Source: Acidihalobacter ferrooxydans
GTDB taxonomy: Bacteria > Pseudomonadota > Gammaproteobacteria > DSM-5130 > Acidihalobacteraceae
Reading direction: 5' to 3'
Assembly (NCBI RefSeq): GCF_001975725.1
Contig: NZ_CP019434.1
Location: forward strand, 2,637,919-2,701,918
DNA: 64,000 nt
In this document: positions 35,932-45,873 of the stretch, piece by piece
Numbering within the stretch: position 1 is the stretch's first letter
Layout: the number at the start of each line of letters is the position of its first letter
Made by a program: the position numbers and the translations under genes
The notes under the pieces: model-generated
Database searches by the model: none
What the model was told of the DNA's origin: nothing
What the model saw: only the letters and a program-made list of their open reading frames with translations

Positions 35932-37037
35932 TGAATATCCTCGTCATCAAATTCCGCAACATCGGCGACGTGCTCCTCACCGCACCGCTGATCACCGCGC
36001 TGCACACCGCCGGCCACCGCGTCAGCGCTCTGGTCAAGAGCGGCACCGAAGCCATGCTCGAAGGCCATCCGCAACTCGACGACGTGCTGGTCTACCCGAT
36101 GCGCAGCCAAGGCGAAGGGCGCCTCGCCTACCTGCGCCGCGAGCTCGCCTTTTACCGCCAACTGCGCGCGCGCCGCTTCGACCTTGCCATCAACACCACC
36201 GAAGGCGACCGCGGCGTCATCGCCGCCTTCCTGAGCGGCGCGCAGCGTCGGCGCGGGCCGTTCACGCCAGGCCGCGATAACCGCTGGCGACGGTACCTGC
36301 TCACCGAAACGGTGAACCCACGCGACACGCACCTGCGCCACACCGTGTTGCGCAATCTCGACCTTGGCCACCCCGACGCGGCAAACATCCCGATTGCAGT
36401 CACTCTGCATATCAACGACGCCGACCGCGACACCGTGCGCCGATTGCTCGACGCCCAGGGCTACGACTCCGCCCGACCGCTGGTGCACATCCACCCGACC
36501 TCGCGCTGGTTCTTCAAATGCTGGACCGAAGACGGCATGGCCGCGACCATCGATTACCTGATCGCCAACGGCGCCCAGGTCGCACTCAGCTGCGCGCCCG
36601 ACGGGCACGAACGCGCCAAACTGGACGCCATCCTTGCGCGCTGCCGCCAACGCCCCTTCGACCTCGGCGGCCGGCTCACGCTCAAGCAGACCGCGGCGCT
36701 GTCAGCCATCGCCGCCGTGTTCTTCGGCGTCGATACAGCGCCCATGCACATGGCCGCCGCAGTCGGCACGCCGGTCGTCGCGATATTCGGCCCGTCCGGC
36801 GCCTTCGACTGGGGGCCCTGGCCCAACGGCTGGCGCAGCGACGCCAACCCGTATCCCGCCAGGAACGGGGTACAATCGGCCGGCGCGCACCTCGTGATCC
36901 AGCAGAGCTGGGATTGTGCTCCCTGTGGACAAGCCGGCTGCAACAACAGCAAACGTTCGGACTGCCTGGAGCGCACCGGGACCACGCAGGTCATTGCCGC
37001 GCTCGACGCAGCGCTCGCGCGCAGCCACGTCCGATAA
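35931..37037 (+). CDS. rfaQ: GT9 heptosyltransferase, RfaQ/WaaQ-like
   Basis: The 368-residue enzyme starts MNILVIKFRNIGDVLLTAP, the standard GT9 beginning, and contains HPTSRWFFKCW, characteristic of RfaQ-type heptosyltransferase III, then FGVDTAPMHMAAA and AIFGPSG in the ADP-heptose-binding half. It should add a side-branch heptose to the inner core of lipopolysaccharide on the cytoplasmic face of the inner membrane. It overlaps lpxL by one base and is followed 9 bp later by a GT4 gene. Confidence 0.88.
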   Translation: MNILVIKFRNIGDVLLTAPLITALHTAGHRVSALVKSGTEAMLEGHPQLDDVLVYPMRSQGEGRLAYLRRELAFYRQLRARRFDLAINTTEGDRGVIAAFLSGAQRRRGPFTPGRDNRWRRYLLTETVNPRDTHLRHTVLRNLDLGHPDAANIPIAVTLHINDADRDTVRRLLDAQGYDSARPLVHIHPTSRWFFKCWTEDGMAATIDYLIANGAQVALSCAPDGHERAKLDAILARCRQRPFDLGGRLTLKQTAALSAIAAVFFGVDTAPMHMAAAVGTPVVAIFGPSGAFDWGPWPNGWRSDANPYPARNGVQSAGAHLVIQQSWDCAPCGQAGCNNSKRSDCLERTGTTQVIAALDAALARSHVR

Positions 37038-37046
37038 GGAAAAACG

Positions 37047-38144
37047 ATGCGGATTCTACATACCGAATGGTCAGACGGCTGGGGCGGTCAGGAGCGCAGA
37101 ATCATCTCCGAAATGCGCGGCATGCAGGACCGCGGCCACACCCTCTGGCTGGCCACGCGCGCCCATGCGCGCATCCGCGAGCAGGCGGAAATCGCCGGCA
37201 TTCAAACACTCGTTTTCGATTTCAAACGCGCCCTCGATTTCGGCACCATACTGCCCCTGGCGCGCACGCTCCGGCAGTTGCGGATCGACGTCGTCAGCAC
37301 CCACAGCGGCATCGACAGCTGGGTCGGCGGCCTTGCCGCCAAACGCGCCGGCACCCCGATCCTGCTGCGCACCCGCCACCTCGACCTGCCGTTGCGCCGC
37401 AGTTGGACCAACTTCGTCCACTTCCTCCCGGATCGGATCGTCACTTGCGGCGAGGCGATTCGCAACCACCTGATCGACGACTGTGGCTTCCCGCCGCAAC
37501 AACTCGTCAGCATCCCGACCGGCATCGACTTCGACACCTTCGCCCCGCGACGCAGCCGCGCCGACGTGCGCGCAGAACTCGGCCTGCGCGAAGACGACTT
37601 CATCATCTTCATGGCCAGCATTCTGCGCCGTTTCAAACGCCACGAAATCGCCCTGGAAACACTGCGGCGGCTGATGGCCGACTATCCGAACATCCACCTG
37701 GTCATCGCCGGCGACGGCCCCAAGCGCACCAGCATCGAACGCCAGGCGCTCGAACAGGGGCTCGTTCCCCGGCTGAGCCTGCTCGGCCAGCGCGACGACG
37801 TCGCTGACCTCATGGGTGCGTCCGACATGCTCCTGCTCACCTCCAACGAAGCCGAAGGCGTGCCGCAGGCAATCACCCAGGCGCTGGGCCTGGGGCTGCC
37901 CGTCGTCTCCACCATCGTTGGCAGCGTCGAGGAACTGATCGAACACGAGCGCACCGGTCTGCTGGCACCGGCCGAACAGCCCGATGCCATCGCCGCACAA
38001 ATACGCCGCATCATCGACGACCCCGTGTGGGCGGACGAACTCGGCATGCGGGCGCTAGTGCGGATCCGCGAGCATTACAGCCTGCACAGCATGCTCGACG
38101 CGACCGAGCGCCTGTGCGACGCGCTGCAAGCGGCCAAGGCTTGA
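37047..38144 (+). CDS. GT4 glycosyltransferase
   Basis: The 365-residue protein has the GT-B fold of GT4 enzymes: HTEWSDGWGGQERRI at the N-terminus binds the acceptor side, and NEAEGVPQAITQALGLGLPVV carries the E-x7-E-like donor-sugar motif. Its place after an RfaQ-like gene suggests addition of a hexose or similar sugar to the lipopolysaccharide core. AAGGAAA precedes the ATG. The donor cannot be told from sequence. Confidence 0.85.
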   Translation: MRILHTEWSDGWGGQERRIISEMRGMQDRGHTLWLATRAHARIREQAEIAGIQTLVFDFKRALDFGTILPLARTLRQLRIDVVSTHSGIDSWVGGLAAKRAGTPILLRTRHLDLPLRRSWTNFVHFLPDRIVTCGEAIRNHLIDDCGFPPQQLVSIPTGIDFDTFAPRRSRADVRAELGLREDDFIIFMASILRRFKRHEIALETLRRLMADYPNIHLVIAGDGPKRTSIERQALEQGLVPRLSLLGQRDDVADLMGASDMLLLTSNEAEGVPQAITQALGLGLPVVSTIVGSVEELIEHERTGLLAPAEQPDAIAAQIRRIIDDPVWADELGMRALVRIREHYSLHSMLDATERLCDALQAAKA

Positions 38145-38163
38145 CACAAGCCGCATCGATTCC

Positions 38164-39231
38164 ATGCGTACTATCATTCACATCGGCCTGCACAAAACCG
38201 CGTCCACGTACCTGCAACGACACATCTTCCCGCTGCTCGACCCCCAACAGCTGGCTTACAACCCCCACAGCGTGTTTTATTTTATAAACAGCATCTTCAC
38301 ACTGGACATCAAGGACGAAGCTCGCATCGAAGCCGCCAGGGTTTGCGTCCACGACTATCGTGCAGCCAACCCGGAGAAGGTGCTGTTCATTTCCAGCGAA
38401 GCCATCTCGCAGCTCTCGTTCGTGCAGAACTACGCCGAGCACCTGCACATCCTCAAAACGATATTCGGCGACGCCGAAATTCTGCTCTTTCTTCGTGAGC
38501 AAACGGCCTGGCTCGAATCCTGTTACAAGGAAAGCATCAAACACCACTTCTACCAGGACATTGCCGACTTTCTCAATTACGATGGTCGTGATTTCCGCAC
38601 CAGCGACTGTCGACTCAACGCGCTGAGCTTCCTCAACATGGACGTGCACAAGGCCGACTGGGCGGCATTGATCGAATCCGCGCGCGCGCTGTTCCCGTCG
38701 ACCCACGTATTCTTTTTCGAGGATTTCCGCACGGATGCGCTGGCCGAAACGAACAAGGTGCTACGCATCCTCGGCCAGACACCTCTCGAGCGCATTCCCG
38801 ACGCAGTGTCAAACCCCGGCCTCAGCGCATCATCCATCCGCGCCCTGATCGGCTATCATCGGATACTCAGGGCACTCGGCCTGAAAAAGAAGACCTACCT
38901 CGACAAATACACTTGGGAAAGGACCCAAATCCTGCGCCACGACTATTTTTGGTCACCCGCAAAACCGCCGAAGCTGCGCCGCGCGCTGCGTAGTCTCTAC
39001 CGGGAACCCATGCGACTGCTGCGTCGCGTCTCCATCTACGCCCTCCTGAAAAGTCTCGACAGACAGTTTCCCAAGCGTAGGCAGCGCCTTCTGCTGCCCC
39101 CCCAGATGAAACAGGCGATCATCAACCTGCATGCGGACTCCAACCGCCGGCTCCCCGGGCTCGTCGGCCGGCAAACGCCCGCCGCGTACGGCGGCGCGAA
39201 GCATCCGCCTGCCGTGACGAAAGCGGACTAA
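38164..39231 (+). CDS. Sulfotransferase-like protein
   Basis: The 355-residue protein begins MRTIIHIGLHKTASTYLQ, which matches the PAPS 5-prime-phosphosulfate loop of P-loop sulfotransferases (HxGxxKTGTT-like). LLFLREQTAWLESCYK resembles the region that contacts the 3-prime phosphate. No signal peptide is seen. It lies in the glycosyltransferase operon and could sulfate a core or O-antigen sugar from PAPS. The C-terminal third is basic and not recognised. The catalytic assignment is inferred from the loop motif alone. Confidence 0.7.
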   Translation: MRTIIHIGLHKTASTYLQRHIFPLLDPQQLAYNPHSVFYFINSIFTLDIKDEARIEAARVCVHDYRAANPEKVLFISSEAISQLSFVQNYAEHLHILKTIFGDAEILLFLREQTAWLESCYKESIKHHFYQDIADFLNYDGRDFRTSDCRLNALSFLNMDVHKADWAALIESARALFPSTHVFFFEDFRTDALAETNKVLRILGQTPLERIPDAVSNPGLSASSIRALIGYHRILRALGLKKKTYLDKYTWERTQILRHDYFWSPAKPPKLRRALRSLYREPMRLLRRVSIYALLKSLDRQFPKRRQRLLLPPQMKQAIINLHADSNRRLPGLVGRQTPAAYGGAKHPPAVTKAD

Positions 39232-39234
39232 GCC

Positions 39235-40257
39235 ATGCAAGCGCCCCGTACGATTCTGTTCATCGCCGTTTCGCGCATCGGTGACACGCTGTTCGCAACC
39301 CCCGCCATCCGGGCGGTCGCCCAGGCTTACCCCGACGCGGAGATTACCGTACTGGGGCACCCCAACCGGGCGGAAATTCTGCAGCACCTGCCGTTCGTGC
39401 ATCAGGTCGACACCATCACGAAGAAGCTCGCCCCCTGGAAAGACCGCCTCGCCTTCGGTAAACGCTACAATCTCGCGTTCGTCTACAACTTCGACGAACC
39501 GCTGGTCGCCTACGCGTTGCGCGTCGCACACCGTGTCGTGGCATTCCGGCAGGCCAACCCTGCACTCAACGCCAGACTCTACCGTTGCGTTGCCCCGCCC
39601 GCCTTCCAGAGCGAACACGCTGTCAGGCAACTACTACGACTGCCGGAAGCGACCGACATCCGCACCACTGATCTGCGTCTGGCCTATCGATACACGGATC
39701 ATGAACGAAGGCAGGCCAGACAGCGCCTGGAAATCGCGTCGGCATCCGACGCACGCCCGCTCGTCGGCCTGCAGGTCGCCAGCTTCCCCACCAAGGGCTA
39801 CCGCGACTGGCCGGTCGAAAACTTTGCCGAATTGAGCCACAAAATCGCCGCTGCCTGGCCGCAGGCGCATTTCCTGATCTTCGGCGGCAGCAGCGAGAAA
39901 TCGCGCACCGAGTGGCTGGCCACTGAACTCGGCGACCAGGCCACCCTCTATGCCGGCCGCCTCACTCTGCGCGAAACCGCCGCCCTGATGAGCTGGCTGG
40001 ACCTCTACGTCGGCATCGACACCGGCCCCACGCACATCATGAGCACATACGACATTCCCATGGTCGCGCTGTATCACTGCCTGTCCTCCTCGGCGCATAC
40101 CGGTCCGCTCGACCATCCCATGGCCTATCTGATCGACCATCCGAGTACCGACACGTCAGACTGTCAGGAAAGCAGCGCCATGGCGGATATCGGTATCGAC
40201 CGGGTCATGGCCGAAGTCGCCAGGGCATTGACCGAACACCCGCCCGCACCGCGATGA
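39235..40257 (+). CDS. GT9-family heptosyltransferase
   Basis: The 340-residue protein starts with FIAVSRIGDTLFATPAIRA, the GT9 acceptor-side signature, and later has LYVGIDTGPTHIMSTYDIPMVALYH, the ADP-heptose-binding block. It is the second GT9 enzyme of this cluster. It probably adds another heptose or a similar sugar to the core. It starts 3 bp after the sulfotransferase-like gene and overlaps the next gene by 4 bp. Confidence 0.85.
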   Translation: MQAPRTILFIAVSRIGDTLFATPAIRAVAQAYPDAEITVLGHPNRAEILQHLPFVHQVDTITKKLAPWKDRLAFGKRYNLAFVYNFDEPLVAYALRVAHRVVAFRQANPALNARLYRCVAPPAFQSEHAVRQLLRLPEATDIRTTDLRLAYRYTDHERRQARQRLEIASASDARPLVGLQVASFPTKGYRDWPVENFAELSHKIAAAWPQAHFLIFGGSSEKSRTEWLATELGDQATLYAGRLTLRETAALMSWLDLYVGIDTGPTHIMSTYDIPMVALYHCLSSSAHTGPLDHPMAYLIDHPSTDTSDCQESSAMADIGIDRVMAEVARALTEHPPAPR

Positions 40258-41339
40258 ACTACGCACTCATCGTCACTAATCTGGCTGGCGGCGGCGCTGA
40301 GCGCGCCATGCTGAACCTAGCCGCATTGCTGACCGAGCGCGGCCATCACATCGACCTGATCCTGCTGGAAAATATCGTCGAACACAGCGTCCCTAACGGC
40401 ATCGCGTTGCATGTCGTCACGCCCGTCGGGCGCACCGGCCACGGCTGGCTGGGCAAGCGGCTCACCGCATTGCGCCTGGCGCGGCTCTGGCGCGGCATCA
40501 ACCGCCGCCGCACGCTCGACCTCAGCATTTCCACCCTGCCCTACTGCGACGAAGTTGTCCGCCTAGCCCGCCTGCCCCGCGTCCGTTACCGCGTCGCCAA
40601 CACCCTGTCGGCCGAGATCGACCGGCTGGCCCGACTCACGCCGACCAAAGCGCAACGCCGCAGAACCCGCTACCGCAACTTGTACGACCGGCAAAGACTG
40701 ATCGCCGTATCCTCTGGCGTCGCTGCCGACCTGCGCGAACGCCTGGATATCGATGCCAACATTGCGGTTGTTTACAACCCCTTCGATTTCGAGCGCATCC
40801 GCGGACTCTCCGCCGAGCCCGAGCCGGACCTGCCCGCGCGCCCCTACGTGATTCACGTTGGTCGCTTCTCGCCGCAGAAACGTCACGACCTGCTACTCGA
40901 CGCCTGGAAACTGGTCGGCCTGGACATGCCGCTTATCCTGCTCTGCGAACCGGACGGCGGACTCGAACGCATGATCGCGGAGCGGGGCCTCACGGAGCGC
41001 GTCACCGTCGCCGGCTTCCACGCCAATCCGTTCCCCTGGATCGCCCGCGCCGAGCTGCTGGTGCTGTGCTCCGACCACGAAGGCATGCCCAACGTGCTGG
41101 TCGAAGCCCTCGCCTGCGGCACGCGCGTCGTCAGCACCGATTGCCCTTCCGGCCCGCGCGAAGTGCTGACCGGCGACTTGGCGCGCTGGCTGGTACCGAT
41201 GAGCGATCCTCTCGCGCTCGCAGCAACAATGCGGGACGCGCTACAGGCCCCGCCACCATGCATCACTCACGAACTGGACGCGTTCGAGGCTTCGACAGTG
41301 GTCGGCCTCTATGAATCCCTAGCAAAAAAGGAACATTGA
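40254..41339 (+). CDS. GT4 glycosyltransferase
   Basis: The 361-residue protein has NLAGGGAERAMLNLA at the N-terminus and CSDHEGMPNVLVEALACGTRVVSTDCPSG-type donor binding near the C-terminus, as in GT4 enzymes that build amylovoran, capsule or core oligosaccharide. VGRFSPQKRHDLLLDAW marks the start of the second Rossmann domain. ATGA overlap with the previous gene and a 1-bp gap to asnB show tight operon structure. The sugar is unknown. Confidence 0.85.
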   Translation: MNYALIVTNLAGGGAERAMLNLAALLTERGHHIDLILLENIVEHSVPNGIALHVVTPVGRTGHGWLGKRLTALRLARLWRGINRRRTLDLSISTLPYCDEVVRLARLPRVRYRVANTLSAEIDRLARLTPTKAQRRRTRYRNLYDRQRLIAVSSGVAADLRERLDIDANIAVVYNPFDFERIRGLSAEPEPDLPARPYVIHVGRFSPQKRHDLLLDAWKLVGLDMPLILLCEPDGGLERMIAERGLTERVTVAGFHANPFPWIARAELLVLCSDHEGMPNVLVEALACGTRVVSTDCPSGPREVLTGDLARWLVPMSDPLALAATMRDALQAPPPCITHELDAFEASTVVGLYESLAKKEH

Positions 41340-41340
41340 G

Positions 41341-43182
41341 ATGTGCGGCATACTCGGCGCGATCGGCACACGCTGGCTCGATGCAATTCCCGGCGTTCTG
41401 AACACTCTGACGCCGCGCGGGCCGGATGGGTACGGCATCGTCCACTCCGATGCCGCGATCCTGGCCCACCGCCGCCTTGCCATCATCGACCTGGCCGGCG
41501 GCACCCAGCCAATGCAGAGCGAGGACCGGCGCTGGAACCTCAGCTTCAACGGCGAAATCTACAACTACCGCGAACTGCGTGCCGAACTCGAAGCCACTGG
41601 CTGGACCTTCCGCAGCCATTCCGACACCGAAGTGCTGCTGCAGGGCTGGCGCGCCTGGGGCGAAGCCCTGCTCGACCGGCTGGACGGCATCTATGCCTTC
41701 GCGCTGTGGGACGTCTCGGCACGCAGGCTCATCTTGGCGCGTGACCGCATCGGCATCAAACCGCTGTTCTACGCGCTTCAGGACAAGGGGCTGGTGTTCG
41801 CCTCGACGCTGTCGCCCTTCTTCGCCCTACCAGGCTTCCCGCAACGCCTCGACCCCGAAGCACTGCGCGACTATCTGGCCTGCCAGGCGGTGCAGGCGCC
41901 GCGCTCCATCCTGCGCGACGTACGCCAGCTGCCACCGGCCAGCGTCCTGACCTTCGAACAGGACACCGCTCGCGCCACAACCCGTCGATTCTGGCAACCC
42001 TCCGCACCGCACGATACCGCACCGTTTTTCGAGGACGCGCTGACCGAGGTCGACGCCGCCGTGCGCGAGAGCGTGCGCAGGCAGATGGTCGCCGACGTGC
42101 CTCTGGGTGCATTCCTGTCTGGTGGCATAGACTCCAGCCTGATGATCCACTACATGGCTGAAGCGGGCGTAAAACCGCTCAAAACCTTCAACATCCGCTT
42201 CCCGCAGGTTGGGTTCGACGAAACTCCTGCGGCGCAGGCAGTGGCTGCCCGCTACGCGACCGATCACACTGTGATCGACGCCCCGGCCATTGATGGCGCC
42301 GCGTTCGAAGCCGCCATCGCCGCGCTGGACCAGCCGCTCGCCGACCCGGCCTACGTCACCACGCACGAACTCTCTCGCCTCACCCGGCAAACGGTCACGG
42401 TCGCGATCAGCGGCGACGGTGGCGACGAATTGTTCGCCGGCTATCCGCGTTTTGCCCAGACCGAAGGGCATTTCCCGGACAGTCTGAAACGGCGCCTCGT
42501 GCGCGCAGGCACCCGCAGCGGCTGGCTGCCCGGCCGCCTGACGCGGCATGGTCTGGCCGGACGCGAAATGCTGCTATACCGCCATGTCGAACTCGGCCCC
42601 TTCCCGCACTCGCGCAAGGATATGAGCCGTTATCTGGAACCCGCCACCCTAAGCGCCGCCCACCCGAACGACACGCTGGAACTCTGGCGTGACCTGGCTT
42701 TGGGCTATGGCGCCGGGATGGACACCGAAAGTCTTATGCGCGCCGACCTTTGGACCTATCTGTCCGAAGACTGTCTCGTCAAAACCGACCGAGCCAGCAT
42801 GGACAACAGCCTGGAAGTACGCGTTCCACTGCTCGGCAACCCGGTACTGGATCTCGTGCTGGACTGGCCGGCACGAATTCACTTCGACGCCGACGGCGGC
42901 AAAGCATTACTGCGCGCTCTGGCACGCAGTCATCTTCCGGAAAACGTCTGGAACAGACCTAAACACGGCTTCTCAGTGCCGTTGCAGCATTACTTCAACG
43001 GCCAATGGAGTACCGTCTGCGAAGAGCACTTGGCCCGCTGCGAGGAAATCGCGCCGTTTTTAAACGCCCCCGCCGTACGCACACTATGGCACTCCGCGAA
43101 GCGCGGCAAAGCCTCCCGACGTCTGGCCTACACGTTCGTTGTACTGCTGATCTGGCTGGCTCGGCATCCCATTTCAAGCTAG
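41341..43182 (+). CDS. asnB: AsnB-type glutamine-dependent amidotransferase
   Basis: The 613-residue protein has the N-terminal nucleophile domain starting with Cys2 (MCGILGAIG), RGPDGYGIV, and FNGEIYNYRELR for glutamine hydrolysis. The C-terminal synthetase domain has the pyrophosphate loop LSGGIDSSLM and SGDGGDELFAGYPR. It could make asparagine. Its position among lipopolysaccharide glycosyltransferase genes, however, suggests amidation of a uronic-acid sugar, as proposed for WbpS-like proteins. The sequence alone does not separate the two roles. Confidence 0.85.
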   Translation: MCGILGAIGTRWLDAIPGVLNTLTPRGPDGYGIVHSDAAILAHRRLAIIDLAGGTQPMQSEDRRWNLSFNGEIYNYRELRAELEATGWTFRSHSDTEVLLQGWRAWGEALLDRLDGIYAFALWDVSARRLILARDRIGIKPLFYALQDKGLVFASTLSPFFALPGFPQRLDPEALRDYLACQAVQAPRSILRDVRQLPPASVLTFEQDTARATTRRFWQPSAPHDTAPFFEDALTEVDAAVRESVRRQMVADVPLGAFLSGGIDSSLMIHYMAEAGVKPLKTFNIRFPQVGFDETPAAQAVAARYATDHTVIDAPAIDGAAFEAAIAALDQPLADPAYVTTHELSRLTRQTVTVAISGDGGDELFAGYPRFAQTEGHFPDSLKRRLVRAGTRSGWLPGRLTRHGLAGREMLLYRHVELGPFPHSRKDMSRYLEPATLSAAHPNDTLELWRDLALGYGAGMDTESLMRADLWTYLSEDCLVKTDRASMDNSLEVRVPLLGNPVLDLVLDWPARIHFDADGGKALLRALARSHLPENVWNRPKHGFSVPLQHYFNGQWSTVCEEHLARCEEIAPFLNAPAVRTLWHSAKRGKASRRLAYTFVVLLIWLARHPISS

Positions 43183-43191
43183 GCTATCGAT

Positions 43192-44157
43192 ATGCAACCC
43201 ATACTCAGCATCGTGGTGCCGGTCTACAACGTGGCGCCCTATCTGGAGCAGTGTCTGGACAGCCTGATCGCACAGAATCTCCACGGCATGGAACTCATCA
43301 TCGTCGACGACGACGGCTCCACCGACGCGTGCCCGACGATTCTGGCGCGTTATGTCGACGAACGCCCCGAAATAATCGTCATCCGCCAGGAGAACCGCGG
43401 ACTCTCCGCCGCACGCAACACCGGGCTGGAGCACGCCAGTGGCGAATACCTGGCTTTCGTCGACTCGGACGACTGGATCGAACCGGACTACTACCGCCGT
43501 CTGCTTCATCTCGCCCGCAGTAACGACCTGGACATCGCCCACGGCAACGCCGTGTACGACTATGAAGGGCGCCGCGCCGGGCACCTCATGTATAACGACA
43601 ACTTCCCGATTGATGTCATGACAGGTCGCGAAGTTCTACGGCAACGCTTGGCCGATAAGAGCTTTCTGCATATGGTCTGCATGCATCTATACCGGCGCAC
43701 ATACATTGAAAACCTGCACATGCGCTTCGTGCCGAATCTGATCCATGAGGACATTCTGTGGACCACACGCGCCTTCCTGGAAGCGCACCGGGTAGCCTAT
43801 GACCCGACACCGGGATATCACTACCGCCGTCCGCTACGCGCACCACTGTCCGATCAGCGCCAAAGGACCGTGATTGAAAGCTACATTTACATCGCCCGGG
43901 GCCTAGTGGCGATGACCGACCCGCTCTGTGATGATCCTGGACTGAAAATGTTGCTGCGCCAGCATATGGTGGACGACACGCTAACGATATTCCATAGGTT
44001 GACCAAGATCAGATCTAAGGCAATGCGACGTGGGCTGTATCGCAAGTTGCGCCATGACGGCGTCTATACTCTGCTTTGGCACCATGCGAAGGCGACGGCG
44101 CATCGCCGACGGATCGCACGAACCTGGCTCAAGAGCTGGCTGATCTGGCTGGCCTGA
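43192..44157 (+). CDS. GT2 glycosyltransferase
   Basis: The 321-residue protein opens ILSIVVPVYNVAPYLEQCLDSL, contains VDDDGSTDACPTIL and the DxD-type VDSDDWIEPDYY, and so belongs to GT2 (GT-A fold, inverting). It probably adds a hexose, galactose or GlcNAc-type sugar. The C-terminal third is basic, as in membrane-associated members. It is the last rightward gene before a MITE-like element and the oppositely oriented ligase gene. Confidence 0.88.
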   Translation: MQPILSIVVPVYNVAPYLEQCLDSLIAQNLHGMELIIVDDDGSTDACPTILARYVDERPEIIVIRQENRGLSAARNTGLEHASGEYLAFVDSDDWIEPDYYRRLLHLARSNDLDIAHGNAVYDYEGRRAGHLMYNDNFPIDVMTGREVLRQRLADKSFLHMVCMHLYRRTYIENLHMRFVPNLIHEDILWTTRAFLEAHRVAYDPTPGYHYRRPLRAPLSDQRQRTVIESYIYIARGLVAMTDPLCDDPGLKMLLRQHMVDDTLTIFHRLTKIRSKAMRRGLYRKLRHDGVYTLLWHHAKATAHRRRIARTWLKSWLIWLA

Positions 44158-44293
44158 TAGCGCAAGCGCGTCATGAATGCCGTTTTTTACGAAACCGACA
44201 AAACCCGCTCTCGATATCGAACCGACGCCTAACAACGGCCGAAACGCGGACGGAAATCAATGATCACGGCGCCACTGCCCCATAAAATGGCGC

Positions 44294-44440
44294 TTAACAA
44301 AGCTGTTGTTGTCACTCAGGCGAGCACAAGAAAAGGGAAAAACGGGTGAAAAGCGCAGTTTACAGAGCACAAATGAGCATACAGAGTCCAATTTTGACGC
44401 CCTACAGTGCCGCATGAGTAGACAGCAACAGCCTTGTTAA
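44294..44440 (+). mobile_element. MITE-like element family 2, copy b
   Basis: The 147-bp element starts TTAACAAAGCTGTTGTTGTC and its far end reads TTAACAAGGCTGTTGCTGTC on the opposite strand: 18 of 20 bases agree. No coding frame is present. It lies between the convergent GT2 and ligase genes and matches the nested copy at 32989. Confidence 0.8.
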
Positions 44441-44454
44441 ACGATTTGAGTTCT

Positions 44455-45873
44455 CTAATTATCTCTCAGTTTATATGCGCCATCAGTTCGCTGTTGACTA
44501 ATGCCGATCAATGCGGCCGTAAACACACCGAAGATAAACATCAGAAATTCCATATTGGAATTAAACATCACAAACCTGGAAAAACCTGCGATCAGCGTTT
44601 TCATCACCAACAGTGGCAATAGCATAAAAACCCATTGACCCTGAACAGCTTTCACGTACCCCAACCAAGATAGATAAAATAAAAAACCCATCATCAAAAG
44701 GAAACCAGGCACACCAACGCCAATCGCCAAAGTCAAAACACTGTTATTCGCTCGAGTGATAACGGTATGGTAATCAGGGTGGTCATAGTTAAGTGCATTT
44801 CCAAAGGCTTGCCGGCTGTACCCTATGCCGAGAGGATTACGGAAAAACTCATCCAGCGAAGCATGCAACCATGCAATTCGCAAATAGTTAGAAACTCCGA
44901 CCACCTGCCCATTGGGCAACTTGCAATTTAGCGCATCCGCTTTGCACGTGTCTGTAGCCCATGTTGTATCTTCATGAATGTGCCATGCTATAGGCACAGT
45001 CGCCATCAAGGACCCCCAGCGCGGATCGCGTGATACATAAGTCGCGACAAGTGCGAATGCCACGACTGCCAACGCAAACGATCCGACAATCCGTCGCCAC
45101 CGCCACTTGTCACCAACTTTCAGCATATTGCTCAGCAAAAAAACGGCGACAACAACCGAAACCAGAACGATCGCAATCAGAGCTGTACGCATATTTTGAA
45201 TGTATAAACCGAACAAAGTAAGCGCTAGCACCGCCAGCCAGCCAAGCGTTGAGCGTTGAAAATACCAACTTCCAGACTTTATGCGGGCAATCAAGTCGGC
45301 CAACATAAACATCCAGAACGCGACCGTAGTCATAGACATGTTCTGTAATCCAGTACGCAGCGTACCCGGCAGCCCTCCCCAGCGATCGGGCAGAGCCCCC
45401 GTTTGCGACCACCGCCACATCGACATCACGAATAACGCAAACAACAGAAACCATATCCCCCAGTAAACTGCCATTAGAACCGCTTTCATATTACCGCTGA
45501 GCGCCTTGACGACTATGATTGCTGTCAAAAACACCGTCAACTGCATTAACCACTGCCCGCGTAATTCATTTAATGAATTACCGGGAAATGGCGAAATCAG
45601 AAACGCCTGAAAATAAGCCCATGCCGTAAATGCCGCAAGCAACACAAAAAGCATAATGGGTCCGCGCCATACGAATGATCTGATTGGAGCGCGCACAGTT
45701 TTGAGGCGAAGGTTGCGCCACATCACCAATCCTGTGATCAACAATAAAGCTGTGAGTGAATTTCGCAATGCGATTGTTCCTGGTATTGGCCACACAATGG
45801 TCAATGCCGAAACCATCAACAGCACAACCCTCTCCCCCCATGTGCTCTCGATCAGTATTTCAAAGTATTTCAT
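44455..45873 (-). CDS. waaL: O-antigen ligase, WaaL-like
   Basis: The 472-residue protein has about 11-12 membrane helices and one long periplasmic loop (residues about 290-370) with LGIGYSRQAF, the layout of WaaL/RfaL ligases that move O-antigen from undecaprenyl-PP to the lipid A core. Early segments such as IALRNSLTALLLITGLVMW and late ones such as GFLLMMGFLFYLSWLG fit the family. It is transcribed against the rest of the cluster and is visibly less GC-rich, which suggests separate acquisition. No ribosome site stronger than GGTGCATATCT is seen. Confidence 0.82.
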   Translation of the reverse strand: MKYFEILIESTWGERVVLLMVSALTIVWPIPGTIALRNSLTALLLITGLVMWRNLRLKTVRAPIRSFVWRGPIMLFVLLAAFTAWAYFQAFLISPFPGNSLNELRGQWLMQLTVFLTAIIVVKALSGNMKAVLMAVYWGIWFLLFALFVMSMWRWSQTGALPDRWGGLPGTLRTGLQNMSMTTVAFWMFMLADLIARIKSGSWYFQRSTLGWLAVLALTLFGLYIQNMRTALIAIVLVSVVVAVFLLSNMLKVGDKWRWRRIVGSFALAVVAFALVATYVSRDPRWGSLMATVPIAWHIHEDTTWATDTCKADALNCKLPNGQVVGVSNYLRIAWLHASLDEFFRNPLGIGYSRQAFGNALNYDHPDYHTVITRANNSVLTLAIGVGVPGFLLMMGFLFYLSWLGYVKAVQGQWVFMLLPLLVMKTLIAGFSRFVMFNSNMEFLMFIFGVFTAALIGISQQRTDGAYKLRDN

